Shown: positions 27,037-36,879, counted from the first letter of the stretch. The stretch: 64,000 nt of DNA from Verrucomicrobiia bacterium DG1235 (GCA_000155695.1 DS990592.1:372001-436000); one strand, 5' to 3'. Notes: generated by a model from the sequence alone, not told the origin. Numbers and translations are program-made.

Positions 27037-27920
27037 GGTTTTTCGTTTTTTTGGTTTGGTCCCCAGCTTTTAATGCCGGGCAGGGTGCCGTAAAGGAGTC
27101 GATGGTAGATGGAGCGCGGAAGAACGCGGCGTATGAAGTAGAACAGACGAGCGTCCGGCGTGCCCGCGCTGCGCAGGGGCGGGCGTTTCATGTGGCTGAG
27201 TTTGAATATCTTTCGGGCCACGTCATTCGAGGTGCAGGGCGTGCGTTGCATGAGGCGCTCGACGAAGCTTTTCATGTTTTCGTAATGGCTAGCGTATTCG
27301 GGCGAGCTTTGGCCTTCGGTCTTTTGTTTGGAGTAGAGTACTTTTGTGAACGCTAGCGAGTTGATGAATCCCGGGCGCACGAGACTGACGTGGATTCCCC
27401 ACGGCCTCAGTTCGTACCAGAGGGATTCGCTGGCGCCCTCGAGGGCGAATTTAGAGGCCGAGTAGGAGGCCATGGTTGGCATGGCCATCATGCCGCCGAC
27501 TGAGGAAATGTTTATGATGCGTCCGGACCGTTTGCGCCGCATGTGTGGCAGGCACTCTCGGATCAGGTGCATGGGTCCGAGGTAGTTGACCTGCATTTGC
27601 CTTTGCTCGTCGTCGATGGTCATGTCTTCGACCGTCGAGCGGTAGGAGATGCCGGCGTTGTTGATCAGAATGTCTATCGGTCCAACTGTTTCGGCAACCT
27701 GCCTGACGAGACGCGTGATGGCTCCGTAGTCGCTCACGTCGAGAGGAACTACGGTGACACGTGGGCTTTGGGCTACGGGTTTTTGGCGAAGCTCCTCTAC
27801 GGAGTTAGGCAAGGCGGTGGCCACGATGCGGTAGCCATCGCGGTCGAAGAGCTGAATAAGCTCGTAGCCGATGCCTGAGCTGCAGCCGGTTACGAGGACG
27901 GTTTGGAAGGTGGCGTTCAA
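27033..27920 (-). CDS. Short-chain dehydrogenase/reductase
   Basis: 295 residues, Rossmann fold. NAD(P) motif TGCSSGIG (about 11-18), NNAG (about 88-91), catalytic Ser in INISSVGG, and the YSASK motif (Tyr and Lys of the active site, near 154-158). The C-terminal tail of about 45 basic residues (RRVLPRSIYHRLLYG) is typical of the membrane-associated SDR type that acts on lipids or retinol-like substrates. The start is TTG at 27920. It forms an operon with the DoxX gene. Confidence 0.85.
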   Translation of the reverse strand: MNATFQTVLVTGCSSGIGYELIQLFDRDGYRIVATALPNSVEELRQKPVAQSPRVTVVPLDVSDYGAITRLVRQVAETVGPIDILINNAGISYRSTVEDMTIDDEQRQMQVNYLGPMHLIRECLPHMRRKRSGRIINISSVGGMMAMPTMASYSASKFALEGASESLWYELRPWGIHVSLVRPGFINSLAFTKVLYSKQKTEGQSSPEYASHYENMKSFVERLMQRTPCTSNDVARKIFKLSHMKRPPLRSAGTPDARLFYFIRRVLPRSIYHRLLYGTLPGIKSWGPNQKNEKP

Positions 27921-28253
27921 TCTTGGACCCTACGCTAGATGAATCCCGCGGAAACGTAAAGCGTTGCTACTGTAATTGTGCAGCTTGCCTTATCGCTATT
28001 GGGGTGGGTGGGGCAGTTGTTTCGATTTGCCTAGGGCTATCGGCAAGCTGTTTTAACTCGCTGAGCGAGGGCGATTCTTAGGGTTCTCGTCGTTCCCTCA
28101 AAGCGCTTTTCGAGTCTCTAGGGGGCTGTCTGTAGGTTGCTCTACGGAGTGTCGTAAAAGTGGTGTTAGTGTCTTGTAAGTTAACTATCAATTGGGCTTC
28201 TAGCGGTTGATAGAGATTCGAATGAGTCGATGTTTCAGGGCACACGCCACCCT
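27921..28253. other. 333-bp divergent intergenic region
   Basis: Lies between the SDR gene (minus) and the lipoprotein-like gene (plus). It contains a perfect 7-bp inverted repeat, CTATCAA (28185-28191) and TTGATAG (28207-28213), with 15 bp between, just upstream of the plus-strand gene. This may be an operator. Nothing else seen. Confidence 0.3.
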
Positions 28254-28841
28254 ATGAAACGAAGACAAAGACAAATGCGAGTTAGCCTCATCTTACTGTT
28301 AGGACTTGTCGCGTGCTCGTTCATGAAAGCTCAAAGTTCGCTGCACTGGATGCAGGACGGAGCTTGGCTCCCTGTCTATGAGGTGCGCGGAAGTTCCCCG
28401 TATTGCTTTACTGGAGACGGTTTGGTGAAGGGAGACGACAAGGAATTGACGATGCTTTCTTCGGAAGCGTTTGGAGACGGATATTTAGAGGTCGAAATCA
28501 TCGAGAACAAACGCAGCGGGGTGGTTCGCAATGATGGGGCGCTACGCTTTTCGTCTGAGAAGGGATGGTTTCAGTTCAACGCTCGCGTAAGCTCGGATCG
28601 GGATATCGAGGACGCCTATTTTGTGATGCGTTTCGATCGCTTCGGAGAATCCTCCTATCTCTGTCGATCCTTGGGCTCGCTCAAAGCCGGCAAGGGAAAG
28701 TCGATCTCGATCTTTACTCAGCTGCGGTATGAAATGCCGAAGCAGTTGCATTTCTATTCTCGAACGGAAGAAATTCGCACGAGTTTGGTGCCGACGGGCT
28801 ACCGCTATGAGTACGGCGACTTTCAGCTCGCCGCAAAATAG
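28254..28841 (+). CDS. Exported protein of unknown function
   Basis: 195 residues from ATG 28254 (other in-frame ATGs at 28230 and 28275). The N-terminus is basic then hydrophobic (VSLILLLGLVAC); the Cys in LVAC could be a lipobox, or the protein may be cleaved after SFMKA. The mature part is strand-rich with about five aromatic motifs (LHWMQDGAWLPVYEV, GWFQFNARV) and one Cys. No family recognised. It lies 224 bp before the cytochrome operon. Confidence 0.5.
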   Translation: MKRRQRQMRVSLILLLGLVACSFMKAQSSLHWMQDGAWLPVYEVRGSSPYCFTGDGLVKGDDKELTMLSSEAFGDGYLEVEIIENKRSGVVRNDGALRFSSEKGWFQFNARVSSDRDIEDAYFVMRFDRFGESSYLCRSLGSLKAGKGKSISIFTQLRYEMPKQLHFYSRTEEIRTSLVPTGYRYEYGDFQLAAK

Positions 28842-28956
28842 TGGGCGTGGAGCGCTTCGAAACTTAGTCTATAGATGGACTCCTCGATCGCCTATGGAGC
28901 AAGTCAGATAGACGGTCTCTGACTTAAGCTATAGGGAATTGATGAAAAATTGCTCA

Positions 28957-28997
28957 TTAGCATTAATTTTTCTGATGCTAAAAATGAATAAGCATTA
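28957..28997. promoter_or_regulatory. Inverted and direct repeat upstream of the cytochrome operon
   Basis: Perfect inverted repeat TTAGCAT (28957-28963) and ATGCTAA (28975-28981), 11 bp apart, in an AT-rich stretch. The heptamer AGCATTA also recurs at 28959 and 28991, 32 bp (three helical turns) apart. The position, about 70-110 bp before the first operon gene, fits a regulator site. The regulator is unknown. Confidence 0.4.
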
Positions 28998-29065
28998 TTA
29001 ATGGCTTGGCGGGTTTGTAACTAATTGACTTTGGGCTGTCTAATGGGCCGCTTAAGGGGCCGTTT

Positions 29066-29905
29066 ATGTTAGTTGGTCCCCAAATAAAGAGTCTGTTTTA
29101 TTCTAACAAAAAGCCGCGGCTGGGGCGTTTGATCGGTCTATCTATAGCGCTTTTTCTTCTGGTGGGAGTCTCCACAGCGTTGTGGGCGCGGCGGCCGGAA
29201 ATCACCCCCGCGATCCGAGGAAAGAAGGTGGCGGAGCGAATGGGCTGTTTCGCTTGTCACGGACCCGAGGGCTTTGGCGGAGTGCCTGATCCAGTGTCGC
29301 CTGGAGGCAGGGCGCCCGGCTGGGATAATGGAATGGCCGTGCTTTACATCAACCATGAGAAGGAGATCGAGGAGTGGATTCTAGACGGCGAGCCAAAGTC
29401 CAATAATGCGCACAGCGAGCGGTTTGGCGAAGAGACGCTCGTGCCTATGCCGGCTTATCGTGATCTTGTTTCGACGGGCGAGCTGGCGGATCTGAAGGCG
29501 TATTTCATAGCAGTGGCGGAGTACTATCCAGAGATGCCGGACGAGGCGTACGAAGGAAGTGTGATTGCGAAGCGTCTCGGCTGCTTTGGTTGCCATGGTC
29601 CTTCTGGCATGGGCGGTATGGAGAACCCCAGAAGTTTCACCGGCATCATTCCATCGTGGGACGGCGAGCATTTCGAGGAGTTGGTCAAAAGCGATCATGA
29701 GCTTAGGGAGTGGATTATCGATGGCGAGGTGCGTCGGTTGATGGAGCATCCGATAGGCCGCTTTTTTATCAATCGGCAGATTATACAAATGCCTGCCTAC
29801 AAGGAGCACTTGTCGGAAGAGGAGCTGCAGAAGGTGATGATCTATATAAAATGGCTACGAGGCTATGAGGCGAAGGACAGGGAGGCGGACAACCCAATTG
29901 CGTAG
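29066..29905 (+). CDS. Membrane-anchored di-haem cytochrome c
   Basis: 279 residues. A membrane helix (about 20-40) anchors two similar class I cytochrome c domains facing the periplasm, with haem motifs CFACH (61-65) and CFGCH (173-177). Each is followed by a Gly-rich loop and by a region with a Met in an MPAY motif (PMPAYRDL; QMPAYKEHL), the likely sixth ligand. First gene of the operon, 3 bp before the next. It probably carries electrons between a membrane quinol oxidase or reductase and the exported peroxidase-like proteins that follow. Confidence 0.85.
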   Translation: MLVGPQIKSLFYSNKKPRLGRLIGLSIALFLLVGVSTALWARRPEITPAIRGKKVAERMGCFACHGPEGFGGVPDPVSPGGRAPGWDNGMAVLYINHEKEIEEWILDGEPKSNNAHSERFGEETLVPMPAYRDLVSTGELADLKAYFIAVAEYYPEMPDEAYEGSVIAKRLGCFGCHGPSGMGGMENPRSFTGIIPSWDGEHFEELVKSDHELREWIIDGEVRRLMEHPIGRFFINRQIIQMPAYKEHLSEEELQKVMIYIKWLRGYEAKDREADNPIA

Positions 29906-29908
29906 GCG

Positions 29909-31723
29909 ATGAGAACGATGAAAACGAAAAATCTACTCTATGTTTTTGTTGGCCTTTTAGTCTTGGCCACGAAGGTTTCGGCGAATGGGTCGAATGTCCT
30001 ACGACCTGAGGGGGAATTTGAATACAGTTCACCCATAAGTCTGGTGATGAGTGATTCACGCGATGAGCTGTATGTCGTCAATCAGACGCATTCATCGCTT
30101 TCTGTTGTCGATTTGAAGACGAGTCAGGTGGTGGAGACTCTCTCGCTCGGCTACTTCCCCACGGACGCGGTTGCTACCCATGATGGAAATACGCTTTTTG
30201 TCAGTTGTCTCTACGATGCCTGTATCCAAATAGTGGATCTAGAAAAACGAACGGTCGTAGATTCGGTGAAGGTTGGGCATGAACCTTATGGCCTGACCTT
30301 ATCGGAAGACGGTGAGCGGTTGTACGTGGCGAATTCGATGTCCGAGTCTGTTATGGCTCTTTCGACGCATTCGTTGGAGATTCTGTTCGAAACCCTTGTC
30401 GGAAGGAATCCGCGTTATCTGACGGAGATCGCAGACAAGGGTGTCTTGGCTGTTACGAATGGACTGTCACGTAGCGTGACGTATCTGGATTCTCATGACG
30501 GCAGGGTCTTGGAATTAAGGGATCTGGATCGGGCCTCGTTGCTGCGTGACATTGTGGCGACAAGTGATGGTTCATACGCGATTGCTGCGGGATTGATCGC
30601 TCATGACGAAATGATTACGACGCAGATCGAGCGTGGCTGGATCAATTCCAACGGCGTGTACGTTATGAAGGTCGGCAAACCGGGCCACTTCGTTACGGTA
30701 CCGCTTGATAGTCTGATCAATGGAGCGGCTAACCCCTGGGGCTTGGCGATGTCTTCGGATAATCAGCGACTCTACGTTTCCTTGGCCGGCATGCATGAGA
30801 TCGCCTACGTTGATATGGCTAGGCTATTGGATTTGGTTGATTCGACTGAACCGTTGGAGGTGACGCGACTTTCTCAGAATGTGGAAGCCTTTGACTCTTT
30901 TGGTTTGGGAAAGCGTTTTGAGACTGGGGGAAACGGTCCTCGAGGCCTGACTCTGGACGAAAAGCGGGACAAGCTTTATGTGGCCAACTACTTCACGAAC
31001 GACGTTTCGGTAATGGACGCCGTGAGCGGTGTCGTGGAGAAGCTGATACCTCTGGATTCGGAAGAGCGGGAGATGTCACTTTGGAGGCGAGGGGAGATGC
31101 TTTTTAACGACGCTAGAATGTGTCAGCAGAATTACTACAGCTGCGCGAGCTGCCATCAGGAAGATGGCACGATGGACGGCTTGAATTGGGATTTGATAAA
31201 TGACGGAAAGGGAAATCCTAAAAATGCGAAGTCTTTGCACGATGCTATGGATACGCCCCCTGTTATGTGGTCCGGGGTCAGGGCGAACATGTTTGCCGGT
31301 GTGGCCGCGGGGCAGCGTTTTCTCGGGTTTATTCCTAACGAAGAAAACCATGAGGCTTTGTTGGAATATCTTTCCAAGGCGCCGCGAGCTCCGAATCCGT
31401 TTCTGGAAGAGGATCCGGTAGCGATTGAGCGAGGTGAAGAGATTTTCAATCGGGCGCGTTGTCAGGCTTGTCACATCGCTCCGACCTATGCGGACGGAAG
31501 GAAACATGATCTAGGCTTGCGGGCTTCCTTCGAATTGCGCTCGAGGTTTTACACGCCCTCATTGAGGGAGGTTTATCGCACTGGACCGTATCTGCATCAT
31601 GGATTGGCGGATACGCTTGAAGAGATTTTCACGGAGTTCAACCCCGACAATAAGCATGGCCTGACGGCGGGACTTACCAAACTGGAAATCTCGGATCTCG
31701 TGGCATACTTAAAATCACTCTAA
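29909..31723 (+). CDS. Exported YVTN propeller fused to di-haem peroxidase-like domain
   Basis: 604 residues. Signal peptide about 1-26 (ATG 29909, or 29918). Residues about 40-370 are YVTN/NHL-type propeller blades (LYVVNQTHSSLSVVDLKT, RLYVANSMSESVMALS). Residues about 385-600 are a CcpA/MauG-like di-haem domain with CASCH (412-416) and CQACH (518-522), and a late RTGPYLHHGLADTLEEI segment as in bacterial cytochrome c peroxidases. Whether it reduces peroxide or modifies a partner protein, as MauG does, is open. Stop overlaps the next start (TAATG). Confidence 0.8.
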   Translation: MRTMKTKNLLYVFVGLLVLATKVSANGSNVLRPEGEFEYSSPISLVMSDSRDELYVVNQTHSSLSVVDLKTSQVVETLSLGYFPTDAVATHDGNTLFVSCLYDACIQIVDLEKRTVVDSVKVGHEPYGLTLSEDGERLYVANSMSESVMALSTHSLEILFETLVGRNPRYLTEIADKGVLAVTNGLSRSVTYLDSHDGRVLELRDLDRASLLRDIVATSDGSYAIAAGLIAHDEMITTQIERGWINSNGVYVMKVGKPGHFVTVPLDSLINGAANPWGLAMSSDNQRLYVSLAGMHEIAYVDMARLLDLVDSTEPLEVTRLSQNVEAFDSFGLGKRFETGGNGPRGLTLDEKRDKLYVANYFTNDVSVMDAVSGVVEKLIPLDSEEREMSLWRRGEMLFNDARMCQQNYYSCASCHQEDGTMDGLNWDLINDGKGNPKNAKSLHDAMDTPPVMWSGVRANMFAGVAAGQRFLGFIPNEENHEALLEYLSKAPRAPNPFLEEDPVAIERGEEIFNRARCQACHIAPTYADGRKHDLGLRASFELRSRFYTPSLREVYRTGPYLHHGLADTLEEIFTEFNPDNKHGLTAGLTKLEISDLVAYLKSL

Positions 31724-34700
31724 TGAGTTTTAGCATAAAAAAGAAGTATCTCTATGCCGTTGGGCTAGGCGCGACGCTGGTTGGATACGGGCTGACGCTT
31801 GAGTCGAATCCGTTTCCTTCAAGCAATGCCGCGGCGCGAATAGAGACAGAGCCAGGACGTGAGCAATTGGAGAAATCGAATCCGTCGCCCTTCGGGATAC
31901 TGACAAGTAGTCGTTGGGCTTTTGGTTCGGAGTACAAAGCGGAGTCCTTGAAACCGGTCGCTAATCCGAACCCATCGCCAGAGCCGCAGCCGCGTAGAGA
32001 TCATCCATCCGATGTGGAGCTCAGCGCGGATGGACGCAAAGCGTACGTGACGCTTCAAGGCTCGGAGCTGGAGCCCGGTTCGGAAATAGCTGTTGTGGAT
32101 CTAGAATCGAAGCGCGTGATCAAGCGTCTATCATTGAAGGTAGCGGGATCGGATTCGGTGGCAGGCTCTTCGCCGATTCGCATAATCGTTCATCCCGATG
32201 GCAGGCACTTGTTGGTGGTGAATCGATTTTCGAATTTCGCTGTGCTGCTCGATACGGAGATTGACGAAATCGTAGACGAGGTGCCTTTGGATTTCTACAG
32301 TCAGGATGGAGTGTATTCGCCTTCTGGTGACGAGCTTTATCTCGTGAATCGTTATCTGGATCAAGTTTTCGTAGTTGATGAAAACGGGAGCGATTCGAAT
32401 TCACGGCTTTCCATGCGTGTGCTCGGAGGGCTGGACGAATCACGATTTTTAGAGTCAGTCGAAGGGGATCCTTCCATTCACGCGGTTTTGAGGAAAAATT
32501 GCAGTGCGGCCGGGTGTCACGACGCGGAGCGAGGCGGTTTTTATGCGGGGGAAGACGCATTGAGAAGTTATGCCAGCGCTCTCGGGCACCTTGTTCCGGG
32601 CAAGCCGCAGGAGAGTCGATTGCTCGCAGCGACCTTGGCGACGCGGGATGGCGGATATGCCGATGCCAGCCCGAAATTTCAAAGTCACGCATTTGGCGAA
32701 GTGGTTTTTAAGAATCCGGCGAAGAGCGAGGATTTTGCTTTGATTCGCGACTGGATAGCGGATGGCAAATCGGGTCCAGGTATTCCTGTGGGCAATCCCA
32801 GAAGCAAGCCAATCAATTGCGCGGTAACGAGTGATGGAAAGTACTTGTTCGTGGGAAATACCGGGACGCAGGATATTTCAATTGTGGATACGGAAACCCA
32901 GTCGGAAGTGGGAGCGATCTATATTCAAAACACGGTAAACGACTTGCTCGTGTATACTGATGCCGAGACGGGGCGTGACTATTTGATCGTTGCCACGATG
33001 GGAATTGGCTTTGGCGTTACGAAAGAGCGGGATCCCTTCGCGGGCGAGTCATGGGACACTGAAAACACTGCGGCCCAGTACACGGTTTGGCGAGATCCAG
33101 CGACGGGTTTGCCGCTTCCGAGAGAAGAGCAGGAAGTGCTTGGGCCTTTCGACGCGGTGGACGGCACGCTCGAGATCAAGTTTCGCGACATTCAGAATGA
33201 CATCCTTTTTATCGATGTAAGTGGCTTGCGGATACCTGAGAAGGCGCCGGCAGACGATGAGCTCCAACACATCCTGTTGGCGAACAAGTACGAGGCGCAT
33301 AGAAATTGGGTCCGTTACACGTCCGATACCGCGGAGTCGACCTATGGGGATATCAAGGGAGATATTCCGCCTGCCTTGATGCGGGTTGTGGGAGCTTTTC
33401 CCGATCGTATGACGATTTCTGGTGATCGCTTATTCGTTACGATGCAGGGAAGCAATTCAGTGCAGGAGTGGCGCATAAATCCGCAGGCTTCGGACCCGAT
33501 CGACTATCTTTTGCCAGTTGGGAATTTCGAGACAGGGCTGATGCCAAAGGGTATTGCTCGCGGCAAGGACGGTACGGTTTCGGAAGGGAAGCTTATGGTG
33601 GCGAACTTTCTTGGCGGCTCGCTTAGTGTTGTGGATCGTTTGAGCGGAAAGAGCGAAGAAATCGTGGTCGATCCGTCGATAGGCGGATTGCCGTTTCCAG
33701 CCACCAATGCGGAGAGAGGAGAGGTGCTCGCCCATACTTCCTTTTTCTCCTCCGATGGAGATACGTCCTGTATTCACTGTCACGTTGGAGATACGGGTGA
33801 TGGACGGACCTGGGGAGTCAGCCAGGTGTTGGGGCAGGAGTTCCTGAATAAGGAGGATCAGAGCGGACCCATAATGATAGGAGGCTCGATGAGCGTGCCG
33901 CAAATGCGGGGCTTATTCGCGATACAGCCTTTCTTCTTCGAAGGAGTGATTTCTGGATACGAGCCGCGCTCGATGATGATGGAGCACTGTCCGGCGGACG
34001 ATTTCAAGGCGCCAAATCCCAATGGTGACTTTACGGGAATCGGAGCTCACTACGCATCGAAGGGAAATGGCGACATCCAATCGAAAATGGATACGTCGGT
34101 AGGGATCGAAAGCGATTTGGAGGAGCGTCGCGACGAGATGTTTCGAGAGCTTTCGCGCGAGATGTTTGGGAAGTCTTTTAACATGCGGGATTTTCAGCGT
34201 TTCGTGGGCGAGTGGCAAATGCACGAAGGGCGGCTGCTACCCAATCCCTTCGATCAGGCGAGTCCATCAGTGGCGCGGGGCAGGTTGCTGTTTGAAGATC
34301 CGCAGGTGGGCTGCATTTCCTGTCATACGGCGCCGCATTTCACTAAAAAGGATTTTCCTGATAATCCGCAGCAGGCGATACCGCCTGTAGTGATGTTTAC
34401 AGTACGCGATGGGTCGTTCACTCTGTTGAGCAAAAATCGCGAGGATCACAATGATGGGAAATTCCGGGACTTGGAACCATGGGATCAAGGTCGCAGTGAG
34501 GCGAAGCAAGGGCACATGACTACCTTTCCGCTTCGCGGAATATGGGATCGACCACCGGTCTTTTTGCATAACGGGATGGCGCGTACTTTACGCGAGGTCT
34601 CCGCTACTCCGGGACACCCGTCGTTGAAGAAATTTAAATATGAACCGCTGTTTGGCGGGTATCCAGAACGTCCCGACAGGCAGGAGGTAGGCTTTAACAT

Positions 34701-34848
34701 GACATTCGTTTTCGCCACCGCTGAAAACCGCGTGAAACTCCACCAGATTTCCGAGAGTCGGCTTGGTTTCGATACTCATGGGGGCACGACGCAACTTACC
34801 CGCCAGGAAATAGACGACCTGGTGAACTACATGAACTCACTCGAATAA
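31723..34848 (+). CDS. Large exported YVTN propeller / multihaem peroxidase-like protein
   Basis: 1041 residues; N-terminal signal-anchor (about 8-25). Propeller blades occur in two blocks (about 75-240 and 350-680), split by an extra haem domain with the spaced motif CSAAGCH (260-266, a CX4CH type). The C-terminal part has CIHCH (683-687) and CISCH (864-868) and ends with RGIWDRPPVFLHNGMARTLREV, as in di-haem peroxidases. It is a relative of the preceding gene with one extra domain. Overlaps the next gene by TAATG, so all are co-translated. Confidence 0.75.
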   Translation: MSFSIKKKYLYAVGLGATLVGYGLTLESNPFPSSNAAARIETEPGREQLEKSNPSPFGILTSSRWAFGSEYKAESLKPVANPNPSPEPQPRRDHPSDVELSADGRKAYVTLQGSELEPGSEIAVVDLESKRVIKRLSLKVAGSDSVAGSSPIRIIVHPDGRHLLVVNRFSNFAVLLDTEIDEIVDEVPLDFYSQDGVYSPSGDELYLVNRYLDQVFVVDENGSDSNSRLSMRVLGGLDESRFLESVEGDPSIHAVLRKNCSAAGCHDAERGGFYAGEDALRSYASALGHLVPGKPQESRLLAATLATRDGGYADASPKFQSHAFGEVVFKNPAKSEDFALIRDWIADGKSGPGIPVGNPRSKPINCAVTSDGKYLFVGNTGTQDISIVDTETQSEVGAIYIQNTVNDLLVYTDAETGRDYLIVATMGIGFGVTKERDPFAGESWDTENTAAQYTVWRDPATGLPLPREEQEVLGPFDAVDGTLEIKFRDIQNDILFIDVSGLRIPEKAPADDELQHILLANKYEAHRNWVRYTSDTAESTYGDIKGDIPPALMRVVGAFPDRMTISGDRLFVTMQGSNSVQEWRINPQASDPIDYLLPVGNFETGLMPKGIARGKDGTVSEGKLMVANFLGGSLSVVDRLSGKSEEIVVDPSIGGLPFPATNAERGEVLAHTSFFSSDGDTSCIHCHVGDTGDGRTWGVSQVLGQEFLNKEDQSGPIMIGGSMSVPQMRGLFAIQPFFFEGVISGYEPRSMMMEHCPADDFKAPNPNGDFTGIGAHYASKGNGDIQSKMDTSVGIESDLEERRDEMFRELSREMFGKSFNMRDFQRFVGEWQMHEGRLLPNPFDQASPSVARGRLLFEDPQVGCISCHTAPHFTKKDFPDNPQQAIPPVVMFTVRDGSFTLLSKNREDHNDGKFRDLEPWDQGRSEAKQGHMTTFPLRGIWDRPPVFLHNGMARTLREVSATPGHPSLKKFKYEPLFGGYPERPDRQEVGFNMTFVFATAENRVKLHQISESRLGFDTHGGTTQLTRQEIDDLVNYMNSLE

Positions 34849-35858
34849 TGCGACTAGGATTAAAGACGATTTTGACTGTTTCCGCCTTGGCCGCTCTGCT
34901 GATCGCTTGCGCTCCGAAAAAGCAGGAGACTGCTGAGGTAATTCGGATCGAACGCGATGGTTCTGAAATGGTGATTATCCCAGGAAGCATTTTCGCTATG
35001 GGGAACGATCTGACGCATCCCGACTTCGCGAACCAGGCGGTCGAAGGTAAGGCTCTGCGTCCGTACCATGTACTCATCGCCAGGGCGAAGAAGGCTTGGC
35101 AGATGGAGGCGGAACGTCCGGTGCGAAAGGTTCGCGTCGATAGGTTCGCGATCGATCGTCATGAGGTGACGAATCGGCAGTACCGGCTCTTTCTGGATTG
35201 GGTACAGTTGAACGGAGACGACAGTGTGCGACATGAAGATCAGCCGGTAGGCAAGGATCACACCCCTCGCTATTGGACTTCTTACAACCCACTGCTTCAA
35301 GACGAGGCGACCGCGGCTTTGGCTCCTTTCAGTTCGGAAACGTTTCTAAAGGATAACATGCCGGTAGTTGGCGTAGACTGGTTCGATGCCTACGCCTACG
35401 CCAAGTGGGCTGGCAAGCGTTTGCCGACCGAGGCGGAGTGGGAGCTCGCGGCGCGCGGAGACGATGAACGCCTTTGGCCATGGGGCAATAGCTGGAGCTG
35501 GGGACTTTGTAACATTGGCGGGGATAAGAGCGGTAAGGATGCTAGAGATAAAAGTCCGGATCGCGATGGCTACATTTATCCTGCTCCGGTAGGGAGCTTT
35601 GCCGATAGCGCGAGTCCTTTCGGTTGCATGGACATGGCGGGAAATGTGGCTGAATGGTGCGCGGACTGGTATTCGGAAGATGCATACAAGGTTTTCCCAG
35701 ATCGCAATCCGATTGGAACTATAGACTCGGGATACCGATCGATCCGTGGCGGCAGTTCCCAGAGCGTGCCCAGTGGAGTGCGCTGTTCCGCTCGATCATT
35801 CGAGGAACCAGAATTCAGGAAATTCACCTTAGGCTTCCGGTGCGCGAAGGATATTTAA
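34848..35858 (+). CDS. FGE/SUMF1-fold lipoprotein lacking the FGE cysteines
   Basis: 336 residues. The lipobox LLIAC puts the lipidated Cys at 21. The rest is the formylglycine-generating-enzyme fold: EMVIIPGSIFAMGND, DRHEVTNRQYRLF, PVVGVDWFDAYAYAKWAGKRLPTEAEWELAARG, GNVAEWCADWY and a GFRC ending. In true FGE the segment after RGGS carries two copper-binding cysteines; here it reads RGGSSQSVPSGVRCS, without that pair. So it is unlikely to make formylglycine. PvdO- and NirV-type relatives mature periplasmic redox or siderophore proteins, and a similar role for the cytochromes upstream is plausible. Confidence 0.8.
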   Translation: MRLGLKTILTVSALAALLIACAPKKQETAEVIRIERDGSEMVIIPGSIFAMGNDLTHPDFANQAVEGKALRPYHVLIARAKKAWQMEAERPVRKVRVDRFAIDRHEVTNRQYRLFLDWVQLNGDDSVRHEDQPVGKDHTPRYWTSYNPLLQDEATAALAPFSSETFLKDNMPVVGVDWFDAYAYAKWAGKRLPTEAEWELAARGDDERLWPWGNSWSWGLCNIGGDKSGKDARDKSPDRDGYIYPAPVGSFADSASPFGCMDMAGNVAEWCADWYSEDAYKVFPDRNPIGTIDSGYRSIRGGSSQSVPSGVRCSARSFEEPEFRKFTLGFRCAKDI

Positions 35859-35859
35859 C

Positions 35860-36879
35860 ATGAAACGCTTTTCGATAATCATATTTTCTGTCCTTAGCTT
35901 ATTGCTCGCAGCAGTTGAAGCAGAAGAGGGAATGGTGCTTGTGCCGGAGGGCGAGTTTGTGATGGGCGCTGACAATGGCGCATATGACGAGCGGCCGGCG
36001 CATGTGGTGCGCTTGTCTTCCTATTGGATAGACCGGTGCGAAGTGACGAATGCTCAATTCGCAAAGTACGCTCGAGAAAGCGAAAGGCTTATGTCGATAG
36101 AGGGAACTTGGTTTCGCTATAGCATTGAGGGTTGTTTGGATTTGATCGAGCATTTGGAAAGTGAATACGGAGGAGCTTTTTCGGAAGTAGAAACGAAGGC
36201 GCTATCAGTAGAAGATTTTCGAGTTTGGTCGGCTGTTTTGCTCGCCCTGGGGGAGCAGTCCAATAGGGAAAGCGGAGAGCTTGATGCGTTAGCATCCGTT
36301 GAGTTGCGCAGCGACGAAATCCTTTTGGCCGGCGTGGCGCGTCAGGCGAATCACCCGGTGCGAGGCGTATCGTGGAGAGATGCTAGAAGCTACGCGAACT
36401 GGCATGGAAAGCGTTTGCCAACCGAGGCGGAGTGGGAAAAGGCCGCTCGGGGAACTTCCGAGGCGGCGTATCCTTGGGGAGATGAATGGAAAGAGCTCTC
36501 TTATGAGGAAGTGTATCCGGTAGATGGTGACGACAGTTTAGAAAGTCCCTATGGCTGTGTTGGCATGTCCGGCAACGTTTGGGAATGGATAGAGGATTGG
36601 TATGGAGAGGCTTACTATTCTGAGGAAGAGAAATTTATTGATCCGCGAGGACCGGAAGGGCTTGAAAACGGTGCCTTGCCGACTCCTTACAGCGAAACGG
36701 CGCATTTGAGAACCGTCCAGCAGGGTCGCGAGTCAGATACGCGCAAAGTGATTCGCGGAGGAGGATTTGGAGGTTCTGAAAAGCAAGCTCGTTTTAATTT
36801 CCGCACGACTCGGAGACTGTGGAGCAATCCCAACTACTGGCATGCGGACATTGGCTTCCGCTGCGTGAAAGACATTTAA
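35860..36879 (+). CDS. Second exported FGE/SUMF1-fold protein lacking the FGE cysteines
   Basis: 339 residues with a signal peptide (about 1-21, cleavage near VEAEE). FGE fold: GMVLVPEGEFVMGAD, DRCEVTNAQFAKYA, HPVRGVSWRDARSYANWHGKRLPTEAEWEKAARG, MSGNVWEWIEDWY, RGGGFGGSEKQARF and GFRC. An 80-residue, mostly helical insertion (about 85-160) separates the first strands from the core. The copper cysteines of FGE are missing. It begins 1 bp after the preceding gene, its paralogue. Confidence 0.8.
   Translation: MKRFSIIIFSVLSLLLAAVEAEEGMVLVPEGEFVMGADNGAYDERPAHVVRLSSYWIDRCEVTNAQFAKYARESERLMSIEGTWFRYSIEGCLDLIEHLESEYGGAFSEVETKALSVEDFRVWSAVLLALGEQSNRESGELDALASVELRSDEILLAGVARQANHPVRGVSWRDARSYANWHGKRLPTEAEWEKAARGTSEAAYPWGDEWKELSYEEVYPVDGDDSLESPYGCVGMSGNVWEWIEDWYGEAYYSEEEKFIDPRGPEGLENGALPTPYSETAHLRTVQQGRESDTRKVIRGGGFGGSEKQARFNFRTTRRLWSNPNYWHADIGFRCVKDI

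Noticed and set aside
29909-34848. Nitrite reductase cd1 reading of the propeller/cytochrome pair
   Set aside because: NirV-like FGE neighbours made this tempting, but the propellers are YVTN type, the haem domains are peroxidase-like and C-terminal, and no d1-haem synthesis genes are present.
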